Shown one piece after another: positions 42,915 to 52,084 of a stretch of 64,000 bases of DNA (the first letter of the stretch is position 1; every line of letters starts with the position of its first letter). Made by a program: the position numbers and the translations under genes. The stretch is from Elusimicrobiota bacterium (GTDB taxonomy: Bacteria; Elusimicrobiota; UBA8919). Under the pieces are notes generated by a model. It saw nothing but the letters and a program-made list of their open reading frames with translations. It was not told the origin of the DNA and searched no databases. Where the stretch lies: contig DMMW01000002.1 of the NCBI GenBank assembly GCA_003452965.1, positions 73,054 through 137,053 on the forward strand, in the 5' to 3' direction.

Positions 42915-44251
42915 AAATTTTATTTGATTCTTTTGTTTTAGTTATGATAAGTGTTTTCTTAGTGATGCTTGGTGAAGTTTCTTTCTATAAAGTCGGTCAC
43001 ATACATTTTAGACCATACCAAATACCGTTATTAATTGCATTTTCCATAGTAATATTCAAATTCTTAATGAACAGAGTGAAAATACAGTTACGATTATCAT
43101 ATTTTTTAAGTATATTGTTAATTATTTTAACGATAGCTATTTCTTTATTTAAAGCAGAATATCCATTGCTAACATTAAAGCAATTATTATTATTATCTTT
43201 ATATATTTCGATATTTCTACTGATTGTTAACACATGCGATAGTGAAAGGAAAATTATATTATTACATAGAATAATAATTTATGGTTGTTTTATAGCTACT
43301 GTTTATGGTTTTGTTATGATGATCATAACTAATTTGCCGGGAGTGGAAAGGGAAGGTGGATTTATTTATAATCGTCCGAAATCCTTTTTTACGGAACCAA
43401 ATGAATTTGGGCAGTATCTTGTTTTTGTTTTCGGTTATATGTTCGCTGAAGTAGTATTTAGAAAAAAAAATACAAATAGATTAATATTTTGGATTACGTT
43501 TATCCTTATCTTACTTCTTATTGTGCCCAATATGAGTAGAGGTGCATGGTTGGCATGCATAGTTATAATTGGTTTTGTTTTTTATTTTCATAATAAATTT
43601 AGTGTGAAAAAGATTAATATTGGTAAAAAAGTGAAAGTAATATTTTTAATGATATGTTTTTCTATATTGGCTCTATTAATAGCTTCCAAGTATATTGTTA
43701 CAAACGGTACTTCGGTTGTTGACGTAATATCTGCCCGAGTAACTTCGCTATTTAGCGGTTCTGATGCAACAAGTATGATAAGATTCAATAACAATCTAAA
43801 AGCTTTTAATTCAATGTTAGAAAATCCGTTCACAGGAGTCGGTTTTGGCAATGCTTTTACTGTAATAGAGAAAAGAATAAAAGACAAAGAAAAAGAAAAT
43901 ATACTTAGGGAAAAAAGAAATCAAAATGATTTGATAATTGATAATAAGAAAAAGGAGAATATATTATTACCAAAGGTTATAGGTGCTACTTCTTCAAACT
44001 TTTTAGCAGATATAGGTATGGAAATAGGAATACTTGGTTTGCTGAGTTTTATTTTTTTTATTGTATTAGTAATTATAAAAGCAGTTATATATATTAAAAG
44101 AATAAATAATCCTTATGTTGTTGTTGTTTATGTTGGAGCATTAGCATCTTTTATCGGACTGATTGTGAACGGCATTACTTATTCAATTCATCTATTGCCG
44201 TTTTTTTGGATTTCAGCCGGAGTATTGAGTGTGAGATTTAAAAATGAGTAG
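42911..44251 (+). CDS. O-antigen ligase/polymerase-like membrane protein
   Basis: A 446-residue protein with ten or more helices and the Wzy_C/WaaL-type features RPKSFFTEPNEFGQYL, NMSRGAWLAC, and a periplasmic loop with LENPFTGVGFGNAF ending in a GATSSNFLADIGMEIGILG segment. The G-x-G-x-G-N-x-F stretch with later His-free N-x-F-L is common in bacterial EPS polymerase-ligase proteins. Together with the Wzy-like protein at 25766 it suggests one polymerase and one ligase, or two separate glycans. It overlaps both neighbours. Confidence 0.8.
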   Translation: MKILFDSFVLVMISVFLVMLGEVSFYKVGHIHFRPYQIPLLIAFSIVIFKFLMNRVKIQLRLSYFLSILLIILTIAISLFKAEYPLLTLKQLLLLSLYISIFLLIVNTCDSERKIILLHRIIIYGCFIATVYGFVMMIITNLPGVEREGGFIYNRPKSFFTEPNEFGQYLVFVFGYMFAEVVFRKKNTNRLIFWITFILILLLIVPNMSRGAWLACIVIIGFVFYFHNKFSVKKINIGKKVKVIFLMICFSILALLIASKYIVTNGTSVVDVISARVTSLFSGSDATSMIRFNNNLKAFNSMLENPFTGVGFGNAFTVIEKRIKDKEKENILREKRNQNDLIIDNKKKENILLPKVIGATSSNFLADIGMEIGILGLLSFIFFIVLVIIKAVIYIKRINNPYVVVVYVGALASFIGLIVNGITYSIHLLPFFWISAGVLSVRFKNE

Positions 44252-44978
44252 TGAAAGTAAAAAATTATTGACAGCAGCACAGTATGGAATACGTTTGGGT
44301 AACAATGATTTATCACATTTATCCAATAAAGCGAGTGTTGCAAATTATATTAATGTTGCTGATGAAATTAAAAGGGTTTTGAAAGAAGGAAGAATTCTGG
44401 ATTGGGGTTGCGGTTACGGGCATATGACTTATTTGCTTCGTAATCGGAATATTGAATCGGTTCCATATGAAATAGAAAAACGTAGTAATTTTGATAAAAT
44501 CCCGATATTTTCGGAATTAAATATAATTTATGGCAATGAAAATTTTAAATTGCCTTATGAAAATAATTCTTTTGACGCCGTATTATCATGTGGAACGATT
44601 GAGCATGTTGCTGATATTAATTCTTCTATGATTGAGATAAAAAGGGTTTTAAAGAAAGGTGGAATTTTATTTATTTATATGTTGCCTAATAAACAATCAT
44701 ATACCGAATGGATAGCAGAAAAAAGAGGACTAAGCGTACATCCTGTCAAGTTTAATAAAAATGAGATATCTGAATTTCTTCAAGGTTTTGGTTATAAAAT
44801 AATTAAGATTAAAAGAAATAATATCCTGCCTAAAAGTTTAATAGGATTGCCTTCAATTATTAAGAATATATACGGAAGTTTATATTTTCTAATAATTCCT
44901 ATAGATAGATTTCTTGCAAAAATTCCTTTGATAAATTATTTTTGCGGTGTTTTTGAAGTTATCGCTATAAAGAATTGA
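44244..44978 (+). CDS. SAM-dependent methyltransferase
   Basis: A 244-residue Methyltransf_11-type enzyme: ILDWGCGYGHMTYLL (about 51-65) is motif I, YENNSFDAVLSCGTIEHVAD is motif III/IV (shown to twenty residues), and LKKGGILFIYMLPN is motif V. Similar proteins in polysaccharide loci methylate terminal sugars and can end chain growth. Overlaps the ligase-like gene by eight bases. Confidence 0.85.
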   Translation: MSSESKKLLTAAQYGIRLGNNDLSHLSNKASVANYINVADEIKRVLKEGRILDWGCGYGHMTYLLRNRNIESVPYEIEKRSNFDKIPIFSELNIIYGNENFKLPYENNSFDAVLSCGTIEHVADINSSMIEIKRVLKKGGILFIYMLPNKQSYTEWIAEKRGLSVHPVKFNKNEISEFLQGFGYKIIKIKRNNILPKSLIGLPSIIKNIYGSLYFLIIPIDRFLAKIPLINYFCGVFEVIAIKN

Positions 44979-44983
44979 AAGAT

Positions 44984-46075
44984 ATGAAATTAGCAATAGT
45001 ACATGATTATTTGAATCAATACGGGGGGGCTGAAAAAGTAGTTGAGTCGTTGAATGAAATATTTCCTTCCGCTCCGATATATACCTCTATTTATATTCCT
45101 GAAAACATGCCTGAAAGCTTTAAAAAAATGGATATACGAACATCGTTTATGCAAAAACTTCCATTTATTAAAAAACGTTTCAAGGAATATTTTTTGATTT
45201 ATCCGTTTGCATTCAGAAGTTTTGATTTGTCTGACTATGATATTGTGTTATCTTCGAGCAGTGCATACGCTAAAGGAGTAAAGTTACCTGAAAGTGTTTT
45301 GCATATATGTTATTGTTATACACCCACAAGATTTATTTGGCGATTCGAGCAATATATAGAAAATGAAAAGATGGGTAAAATTAAGAAAAAAATACTATTT
45401 TATTTTACCCATATTTTGAAAAAGTGGGATATCAAAACTGCGGAAAATGTAAATTATTTCATATCTACGTGCGAGAATATACGTAATAGAATTAAAAATA
45501 TATATAAAAAAGAATCAGAAGTAATTTATCCTCCTGTTGAAACCGACAGATTTTCAATTTCAAAAAATATTAATAAATATTTTTTAGTAGTATCCAGGCT
45601 TAATGCATATAAAAAAATTGATTTGGTAATAGAAACGTTAAATTATTTGAAATTACCGTTAAGAATAATTGGGGATGGTCCTTGCCGCAAGCATTTGGAA
45701 GAAATTGCAGGACCGACAATAGAATTTTTAGGTAAAGTAGACGAAAAAGTATTGGCGGAAAATTATTCAAATTGTAGGGCGCTTATATTTCCTGGTGAAG
45801 AGGATTTTGGTATAGTGCCGGTTGAGGCGATGGCAAGTGGAAGACCGATTATCGCATATGCTGCTGGTGGTGCACTTGAAACTGTGATAGAAAATAAAAC
45901 AGGAGTTTTTTTTAAAGAACAAAATGTAGATTCATTAAAGGATGCTATTAATAGAGTAGATAAGATATCTTTTGATAGTAATTTTATAAGACAATATGCG
46001 GACAAATTCAATAAAACAAATTTTAGTTCAAAAATAAAAGATTTTGTTAATAATAAGTATAAAAGAATAAAATAA
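44984..46075 (+). CDS. GT4 family glycosyltransferase (WbaZ-like)
   Basis: A 363-residue GT-B enzyme: LAIVHDYLNQYGGAEKVVE, TSIYIPENMP, ICYCYTPTRFIW, VIYPPVETDRF, VVSRLNAYKKIDLVIE, FPGEEDFGIVPVEAMASGRP (E-x7-E) and YAAGGALETV. This is the WbaZ mannosyl/galactosyl transferase group. It is a paralogue of the protein at 49305. ATG at 44984 is chosen; an upstream TTG at 44975 overlaps the previous stop. Confidence 0.87.
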   Translation: MKLAIVHDYLNQYGGAEKVVESLNEIFPSAPIYTSIYIPENMPESFKKMDIRTSFMQKLPFIKKRFKEYFLIYPFAFRSFDLSDYDIVLSSSSAYAKGVKLPESVLHICYCYTPTRFIWRFEQYIENEKMGKIKKKILFYFTHILKKWDIKTAENVNYFISTCENIRNRIKNIYKKESEVIYPPVETDRFSISKNINKYFLVVSRLNAYKKIDLVIETLNYLKLPLRIIGDGPCRKHLEEIAGPTIEFLGKVDEKVLAENYSNCRALIFPGEEDFGIVPVEAMASGRPIIAYAAGGALETVIENKTGVFFKEQNVDSLKDAINRVDKISFDSNFIRQYADKFNKTNFSSKIKDFVNNKYKRIK

Positions 46076-46076
46076 A

Positions 46077-47156
46077 ATGAGAATCGGTATAGATGCGAGA
46101 ATGATTGATAGTTCCGGTATAGGAACTTATATAAAGAATCTTATTTATTGGTTACCAAAAGTGAGTAATTATGAATATATATTATTTGGAAATGAGCAAA
46201 AACTAAAACCATATGGTTTGCAAATCGTTCAGGCAGATTTTTCTATATATGGATTAAAAGAACAATTATTTATGTCAAGAATCATAAATAATAAAAATAT
46301 CGATTTAATGCATTTTACTCATTATACGATTCCGATAATGTATTCTGGAAATATGGTTGTAAACGTTCATGATTTAATACACATAGTATATCCGGAATAT
46401 TTACCTTCTAAATTCGCATTATTATACGCAAAATTTATGATAGGTTCTGCCTGTAAAAAAGCAAAGAGAGTTATTACAATATCTGAATATACAAAAAAGG
46501 ATATTATAAAATATTTTCAAACGGAGTCTAAAAAAATTAGTATTACTTATTTAGCTGCTGGCGATATCTTTAAGCCGTCATCTATTATAGCCGAGGATAT
46601 GAAAAAGAAATATGGAAAATATTTTTTATATGTCGGAGCTATCCGTCCGCATAAGAATATATTATTTTTGTTAGAATCATTTATTAAGTTGAAAAAGGAA
46701 AAAAACATATTACATAAGCTTGTTTTAATTGGTAAAGGTAAAATTCCATATATTAATCATGTAAGAAAAAAAATATCGGCTTATTCTTTGCAAAACGATG
46801 TGCTAATAATAGAAGAAATTAAACAAGAAGAACTTGTTAGTTTTTATTGTGGAGCTGATATATTTCTTTTTCCGTCATTATATGAAGGTTTCGGTTTGCC
46901 GCCGCTTGAAGCTATGTCCTGCGGCTGTCCTGTTATATCTTCAAATACTTCATCTTTACCCGAAGTCGTTGGTGATGCCTGTATTTTAGTAGATCCCAAT
47001 AATATGAAAAATTTTACAGATTCTATATATAATGTTATTATTAATGAAAATCTTAAGAAGGAACTTATTAAAAAAGGTTTTGAAAGATTGAAATTGTTTT
47101 CTTGGGAAAAAACAGCAAAAGAAACCGTCAATATTTACAAGGAGGTTTTGCAATGA
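46077..47156 (+). CDS. GT4 family glycosyltransferase (MtfB-like)
   Basis: A 359-residue GT-B enzyme and paralogue of the 41814 product: [65 protein letters not shown] and [11 protein letters not shown]. These are all features of the WbaZ/MtfB mannosyltransferase branch. It begins one base after the previous stop and overlaps the next gene by four bases, with the AAGGAGG of the next gene embedded in its 3' end. Confidence 0.87.
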   Translation: MRIGIDARMIDSSGIGTYIKNLIYWLPKVSNYEYILFGNEQKLKPYGLQIVQADFSIYGLKEQLFMSRIINNKNIDLMHFTHYTIPIMYSGNMVVNVHDLIHIVYPEYLPSKFALLYAKFMIGSACKKAKRVITISEYTKKDIIKYFQTESKKISITYLAAGDIFKPSSIIAEDMKKKYGKYFLYVGAIRPHKNILFLLESFIKLKKEKNILHKLVLIGKGKIPYINHVRKKISAYSLQNDVLIIEEIKQEELVSFYCGADIFLFPSLYEGFGLPPLEAMSCGCPVISSNTSSLPEVVGDACILVDPNNMKNFTDSIYNVIINENLKKELIKKGFERLKLFSWEKTAKETVNIYKEVLQ

Positions 47157-47848
47157 AATCATTGATTATTATTCCCACTTATAATGAAAAAGAAAATATA
47201 AAAAAGTTAGTTAATCAAGTTACCGAATTAGGATTTCACATTTTAGTGATAGACGATAATTCCCCTGACGGAACCGGCGATATACTTGAAAAATTAAAAT
47301 TAGAAAATGAAAAAATAAATATAATGCATCGCGAAAGGAAATTAGGGCTTGGAACTGCATATATACAAGGATTTAAATGGGCATTGAAAAGAGATTTTGA
47401 TTATATTTTTACTATGGATGCGGATTTTTCACATAATCCTGCTTATTTAATGGGTTTTTTAGATAAGCTATCGGAAAGTGATTTAGTAATAGGTGCACGC
47501 TATGTAAAAGGCGGAGGTGTTGTAAATTGGCCGATTCAACGTAAAATAATTTCCCGTTGCGGAAGTTTTTATGCAAGGACTATACTATGTTTTCCGATTA
47601 AAGATTGTACATCTGGATTTATGGGTTTTAGAAGAAAAGTACTGGAAAATATTGATTTGGACGAGATAAAATCTGAAGGATACGGTTTTTTAATAGAAAT
47701 GAAATATAGAACATATAGACATGGTTATAAGATTGAACAATATCCTATCATATTTGTAGATAGGTTGCATGGAAAATCTAAAATCTCAAAAAATATAATT
47801 TGGGAAGCAATATTCCTTGTTTGGAAATTAAAATTTAGAATAAAATGA
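47153..47848 (+). CDS. DPM1-like polyprenyl-phosphate mannosyl/glucosyl transferase
   Basis: A 231-residue GT2 enzyme: LIIIPTYNEKENIKKLV, VIDDNSPDGTGDIL, LGTAYIQGFKWAL, TMDADFSHNP (D-x-D) and CTSGFMGFRR. This is the soluble DPM1 form. It would load a sugar on polyprenyl phosphate for the GT-C membrane enzyme encoded directly downstream. AAGGAGG six bases before the ATG at 47153 fixes this start; a longer frame from 47102 is rejected. Confidence 0.9.
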   Translation: MKSLIIIPTYNEKENIKKLVNQVTELGFHILVIDDNSPDGTGDILEKLKLENEKINIMHRERKLGLGTAYIQGFKWALKRDFDYIFTMDADFSHNPAYLMGFLDKLSESDLVIGARYVKGGGVVNWPIQRKIISRCGSFYARTILCFPIKDCTSGFMGFRRKVLENIDLDEIKSEGYGFLIEMKYRTYRHGYKIEQYPIIFVDRLHGKSKISKNIIWEAIFLVWKLKFRIK

Positions 47849-49278
47849 AAAATAAATCAGTATACCTACTTTTATCTATATTTCTACTTAGTATTATTAT
47901 ACATTTAAAAGGAATAAATAGCCCATTGCTTGATTTTCATTCTTGGCGACAAACGCAAACTGCTATGATAGCAAGAAATTATTATAGAAATGATTTTAAT
48001 TTTTTTAATCCCAAATTGGATTGGTATGGACAGGAATCGAATAAGAGAGCGGGGACTGAATTTCCTATATTTTCTTTTTCTATTGCGTTATTATATAAAG
48101 TATTTGGATATCATGATGTATTAGGAAGATATCTTGCTATCTTTTTTTCTGCTATCAGTTCAGTTTACTTTTTTTTATTATTGAAGAAATACTTTAATCT
48201 CTGGCAATCTTATATATCTGCTATTATTTTTATAGTCATACCTATAAATATCTATTTTACACGGACAATACAACCGGAATCTTTGATGCTATTTTCTATA
48301 ATTGCCGGTTTATATCATTTTGTTAATTACCTTGAAAATACCGATACAAAGATACATTTTATATTATCATTGGTTTTTTTGACAATAGCTGTGTTAGTAA
48401 AATTGCCATCTATATATATTCTTTTACCGATAATTTATCTTTCATATCAAAAATGGGGTAATAAAGTATTTAAAAGAATTGATATATGGTTATTTAATAT
48501 TTCTTTATTAATATGTGTTGGATTATGGTATGCATTTACTAAAAGCGGAAAAGAGGTCCTGCCATTGAATATTAGTGATTATTTAACTATGTTATCAGTA
48601 ATTAAGAAACCCAATTTTTGGGCAAGACTGTTTTTTTCAAGATTTATAGAATTAACAACAACATATACAGGTCTAATATTTTTTATAATCGGATTATGCC
48701 TGGTTATATTAAAAAATCGGCAATTTTTATTTGGTATATGGCTATTATCGGTTATTATTTATTCAATATTTATAGGAGAATATGGTTATATTCACCAGTA
48801 TACAGTGCTACCATTTGCACCAATTAATGCGGTATTTATAGGTAGCGGTATAACATATATATTGGGAAAGTATAAGAATCAAAAAATATTAAGAGCATTT
48901 ATAATATTATTAGTATTAACAATTCCATTACATAGTATATTGAGAATAAGTAATTGGTATAAAATAGAGGACAAATGGCTTTTGAAAGCAAAAGAAGATG
49001 TGGAAAAAATCAGTAAAGAAAATGATTTGTTTCTTTGTAATACAGGGATTATACCATTACAACTTTATCATATAGACCGAAAGGGATTTTCAGTAGATAT
49101 ACGAAAAACTAATTTAAAAGAAATAAATGATATTATTAAAAAAAATATTAGTTTTTTTCTTACAGTAAAAGACAATAGATGGCCCGAAGATAATGAAATA
49201 AGAAGATTTATTATTAAAAATTATTCGGTTGTATGTGAAGATAAGGATTATATAATATTTGATTTAAGAAAGCATTGA
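47845..49278 (+). CDS. GT39/ArnT-like membrane glycosyltransferase
   Basis: A 477-residue protein with about eleven helices and a short soluble C-terminal domain. The first periplasmic loop reads LDFHSWRQTQTAMIARNYY, the H-x-W-R-Q-x-x-T form common in bacterial GT39/GT83-like glycosyltransferases, with a second acidic loop IQPESLML. Such GT-C enzymes use polyprenyl-phosphate sugars, fitting the DPM1-like gene it overlaps by four bases. Target could be the O-antigen, lipid A or a protein. Confidence 0.8.
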   Translation: MKNKSVYLLLSIFLLSIIIHLKGINSPLLDFHSWRQTQTAMIARNYYRNDFNFFNPKLDWYGQESNKRAGTEFPIFSFSIALLYKVFGYHDVLGRYLAIFFSAISSVYFFLLLKKYFNLWQSYISAIIFIVIPINIYFTRTIQPESLMLFSIIAGLYHFVNYLENTDTKIHFILSLVFLTIAVLVKLPSIYILLPIIYLSYQKWGNKVFKRIDIWLFNISLLICVGLWYAFTKSGKEVLPLNISDYLTMLSVIKKPNFWARLFFSRFIELTTTYTGLIFFIIGLCLVILKNRQFLFGIWLLSVIIYSIFIGEYGYIHQYTVLPFAPINAVFIGSGITYILGKYKNQKILRAFIILLVLTIPLHSILRISNWYKIEDKWLLKAKEDVEKISKENDLFLCNTGIIPLQLYHIDRKGFSVDIRKTNLKEINDIIKKNISFFLTVKDNRWPEDNEIRRFIIKNYSVVCEDKDYIIFDLRKH

Positions 49279-49304
49279 AAAATCAAAATTGTTTTAAAAA
49301 AAAT

Positions 49305-50438
49305 ATGAAAATTGCCATTATTCATGATTGGCTTACAGGTATGCGTGGTGGAGAAAAATGCTTGGAAATATTTTGTGAACTTTTTCCAGAAGCCACCATT
49401 TTTACATTGATTCATAAAAAAGGTTTTGTTTCTAATAAAATTGAGCGAATGCGGATTGAAACTTCTTTTTTGCAGAAATTCCCTAATATAGAAAAAAAAT
49501 ATAGATATTTATTACCTCTGATGCCTAAGGCAATTGAACAATTTGATTTAACTGGATATGATTTAATTATATCATCAAGCCATTGTGTCGCTAAGGGAGT
49601 GAAAATACCAGAGGGTTCCTTGCACATATGTTATTGTTATACTCCGATGAGGTATATTTGGGATATGTATGAACTATATTTTGGAAATTCAAGTATTTTT
49701 GTTAGAAATGCAATGAAAATTATTAGACCCCATTTGCAAAAATGGGATATTGAATCTTCTAAAAATGTAAATTATTTTATAGCAATATCCGAATATATTA
49801 AAGAACGGATTAAAAAACATTATAATTGTAATTCGGACGTAATTTATCCGCCTGTAAATACGGAATTTTATAAATCAACTAATTCAGAATTTAAAAACAA
49901 TAAGGACGTATATTATCTTATAGTTTCCAGTTTTGCTCCGTACAAAAAAATTGATTTAGCAATAAATGCTTTTAATAAAATAGGTTATAAATTAAAAGTT
50001 GTAGGTGACGGTCAGGAAGAAAAAAGATTAAAAGGTATCGCAAATAATAATATAGAATTTTTAGGTTGGCTAAAAAATGAGGAATTACGAATTTGTTATC
50101 AAAATTGCAAGGCGCTGGTATTTCCAAGTGAAGAGGATTTCGGAATTGTGCCTGTAGAAGCACAATCTATGGGAAAACCCGTAATTGCATATAATAAGGG
50201 GGGCAGTAAAGAAACAATTGCTGAAAATAAAACAGGTGTCTTTTTTGAAGAACAAACCATAGAATCACTTATTGCCGGTATTAAAAGATTTGAAAATTTG
50301 AGCTTTGATTCAAAAGAGATAATAAAGCAATCTGAAAAATTCAGCGAAGAAATATTTAAAAATAAAATTAAAAATTTTGTTGATGAAAAAATAAAAATTA
50401 TGTATAATAGCATACCGTTGAAAAACCAACGGTATTGA
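49305..50438 (+). CDS. GT4 family glycosyltransferase (WbaZ-like) with a repeat-derived C-terminus
   Basis: A 377-residue GT-B enzyme closely like the 44984 product: IAIIHDWLTGMRGGEKCLE, HICYCYTPMRYIWDMY, VIYPPVNTEF, VVGDGQEEKRL, FPSEEDFGIVPVEAQSMGKP and YNKGGSKETI. The last nine codons (IPLKNQRY and stop) lie in the hairpin at 50412-50435, and the TGA stop is part of the TGATTACACAGATT repeat, so the tail comes from an inserted repeat. ATG at 49305 is preferred to a TTG at 49275. Confidence 0.87.
   Translation: MKIAIIHDWLTGMRGGEKCLEIFCELFPEATIFTLIHKKGFVSNKIERMRIETSFLQKFPNIEKKYRYLLPLMPKAIEQFDLTGYDLIISSSHCVAKGVKIPEGSLHICYCYTPMRYIWDMYELYFGNSSIFVRNAMKIIRPHLQKWDIESSKNVNYFIAISEYIKERIKKHYNCNSDVIYPPVNTEFYKSTNSEFKNNKDVYYLIVSSFAPYKKIDLAINAFNKIGYKLKVVGDGQEEKRLKGIANNNIEFLGWLKNEELRICYQNCKALVFPSEEDFGIVPVEAQSMGKPVIAYNKGGSKETIAENKTGVFFEEQTIESLIAGIKRFENLSFDSKEIIKQSEKFSEEIFKNKIKNFVDEKIKIMYNSIPLKNQRY
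50412..50435. repeat. CCGTT-core hairpin inside the end of a coding region
   Basis: ATACCGTTG (50412-50420) pairs with CAACGGTAT (50427-50435) around GAAAAAC-type loop bases. It is the third relative of the post-stop hairpins at 19962 and 53107, and like them leads straight into TGATTACA. Here it is translated. Confidence 0.75.
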
Positions 50439-50562
50439 TTACACAGATTAGATGATGTTTGCCCCGTAAAACGGGGTTGCATACTCGCTCGTTGCAGTGG
50501 TTCCCTTGTCTCGCTGAAGCTCATAAGAGCGTAGGCGGACGAGCTCCATGTGCAAATTACAC
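50436..50562 (-). repeat. Inverted-pair dispersed repeat, copy 2, with an internal insertion
   Basis: On the minus strand 50500-50436 is identical to 31426-31490. Beyond that, where copy 1 has GAGCTCGTAGCCACTGC, copy 2 has GAGCTCGT, then about 34 extra bases that include the CTCGCTGAAGCT...AGCGTAGGCGG palindrome (50510-50543), then CCACTGC. It ends near AATTACACAG at 50555. So one small element is nested inside another. Confidence 0.85.
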
Positions 50563-50597
50563 AGAATTAACTACGAGTTTTATTGACAAAGGTTATT

Positions 50598-51965
50598 ATG
50601 GGTTTAAAAATAAGAAAGATAATATTTCCAGTGGCACTTTTAATTTCTGATATATCAGCGATATATATATCCTTTATTTTTGCCTATTGGATTAGGTTTT
50701 ATTCAAATGCTATTCCCACCACGAAAGGCATACCGGAATTTTCTTTATATCACACTGCAATATTAGTTGTAATTTTGATATGGATAATAATTTTTTTATA
50801 TACCGGGTTTTATGAAGAAAGAAAAATTGATGCATTTGGTGAATATTTAAAAATTCTTAAAGGCGTATTTTTAGGTACCATTGTAATTGCGGCAATAACA
50901 TTTATTTACAGAGATTTTACGTTCTCAAGGATGATGTTGGTAATTGCCTTTATTTCAAGTACATTTTTTATATTTATTTTCCATGAAATATTAAGATTAG
51001 TGGATATATATATTGGGAATCTCCTATTAGGAATACATAAAATATTAATTTTAGGTAGCGGTAATATAGCGGATGATATTAAAAAGACGTTAAAACGAAA
51101 GAAAAATTTTGAAATTCACTATTCACATTTTACGGATACGGAGCATTTAAAAAAAATTATTAATGAAATGGGGATAAATGAGGTTATATTTTCAAAAAGT
51201 CAGATAGCTCATAAAGAAATTTTAAAAATTGCATCTGTATGTGAAGAATTGGATATTGACTTTAGATTTATTCCTGACGTGCTTGAATTAACTCGTGGTG
51301 AAATCATTATTGATGAATTTATAGGTATTCCAGTGTTTCGCTTTAAATCAATTTCATTGTACGGATGGAATTTCATGCTAAAACGTTTAACAGATATTGT
51401 CTTATCACTTATTATTTTTACTTTTTCTATTATTCCATTATTAATAATTTCATTGATTATAAAATTTGAAGATGGCGGACCTGTTTTTTATACACATAAA
51501 AGAAAAGGATATATGGGCAAGGATTTTAATTTCATAAAATTTCGGACAATGGTACAGAATGCAGATAAAATACTGGAAGATATAATAGTTTTAAATGAAA
51601 GAGGTGGTCCTGTATTTAAAATGAAAAATGATCCAAGAATGACAAAAATAGGAAAATTCTTAAGAATGTTTTCTATAGATGAGGTACCACAGTTCATAAA
51701 TGTTTTAAGAGGAGAGATGTCAATAGTAGGTCCGAGGCCGCAGGTTCTTTGGGAAGCAGCTCATTATGATGAGATTGCAATGCGTCGTTTAAAAGTTCTG
51801 CCTGGTATTACAGGAATTTGGCAGATTCGAGGCAGAAGTGATTTGTCATACGAAGAAATGATACGTTTAGATATTTATTATCTTGAAAATTGGTCAATAG
51901 CGTTAGATTTAAGGATAATTTTAGGTACATTACCAGCGATATTGTCAAAAAAAGGAGCATATTAA
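50598..51965 (+). CDS. WbaP/WcaJ-type polyprenyl glycosylphosphotransferase
   Basis: A 455-residue PHPT-family protein. The N-terminal half has four or five helices and a soluble CoA-like domain (ILILGSGNIADDIKK). The C-terminal catalytic part holds KRLTDIVLSLIIF (re-entrant helix), FKFRTMVQNAD-like FIKFRTM, GPVFKMKNDPRMTKIGKFLR, DEVPQFINVLRGEMSIVGPRP and LPGITGIWQIRGRSDLSYEE. All catalytic D-E and phosphate motifs are present. It starts a glycan by adding a hexose-1-phosphate to undecaprenyl phosphate. ATG at 50598 follows AAAGG; TTG at 50583 lies in a repeat edge. Confidence 0.92.
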   Translation: MGLKIRKIIFPVALLISDISAIYISFIFAYWIRFYSNAIPTTKGIPEFSLYHTAILVVILIWIIIFLYTGFYEERKIDAFGEYLKILKGVFLGTIVIAAITFIYRDFTFSRMMLVIAFISSTFFIFIFHEILRLVDIYIGNLLLGIHKILILGSGNIADDIKKTLKRKKNFEIHYSHFTDTEHLKKIINEMGINEVIFSKSQIAHKEILKIASVCEELDIDFRFIPDVLELTRGEIIIDEFIGIPVFRFKSISLYGWNFMLKRLTDIVLSLIIFTFSIIPLLIISLIIKFEDGGPVFYTHKRKGYMGKDFNFIKFRTMVQNADKILEDIIVLNERGGPVFKMKNDPRMTKIGKFLRMFSIDEVPQFINVLRGEMSIVGPRPQVLWEAAHYDEIAMRRLKVLPGITGIWQIRGRSDLSYEEMIRLDIYYLENWSIALDLRIILGTLPAILSKKGAY

Positions 51966-51971
51966 AAAATA

Positions 51972-52041
51972 GTGGAATAGTGCGATAGCGGGATGGTAAA
52001 AATAGTTAGAAAATTCAACCGCACAATCGCGCAATCTCGCA
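51972..52041. repeat. TGCGATAGCGGGAT-type repeat with loose dyad
   Basis: GTGGAATAGTGCGATAGCGG at 51972 and CCGCACAATCGCGCAATCTC at 52019 form a loose inverted pair in the gap before the nucleotidyltransferase. The first half recalls 14186-14210. This is a short direct/inverted heptad repeat of the sort scattered through related genomes. Confidence 0.5.
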
Positions 52042-52084
52042 TTTCCAATTGGTACATATTACTAAGAAAACAGGAGTTTTTATT

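Noticed and set aside
50099..50524. 141-codon open frame on the minus strand
   Set aside because: It is antisense to the GT4 gene at 49305 and begins in a repeat; composition is that of a shadow frame.
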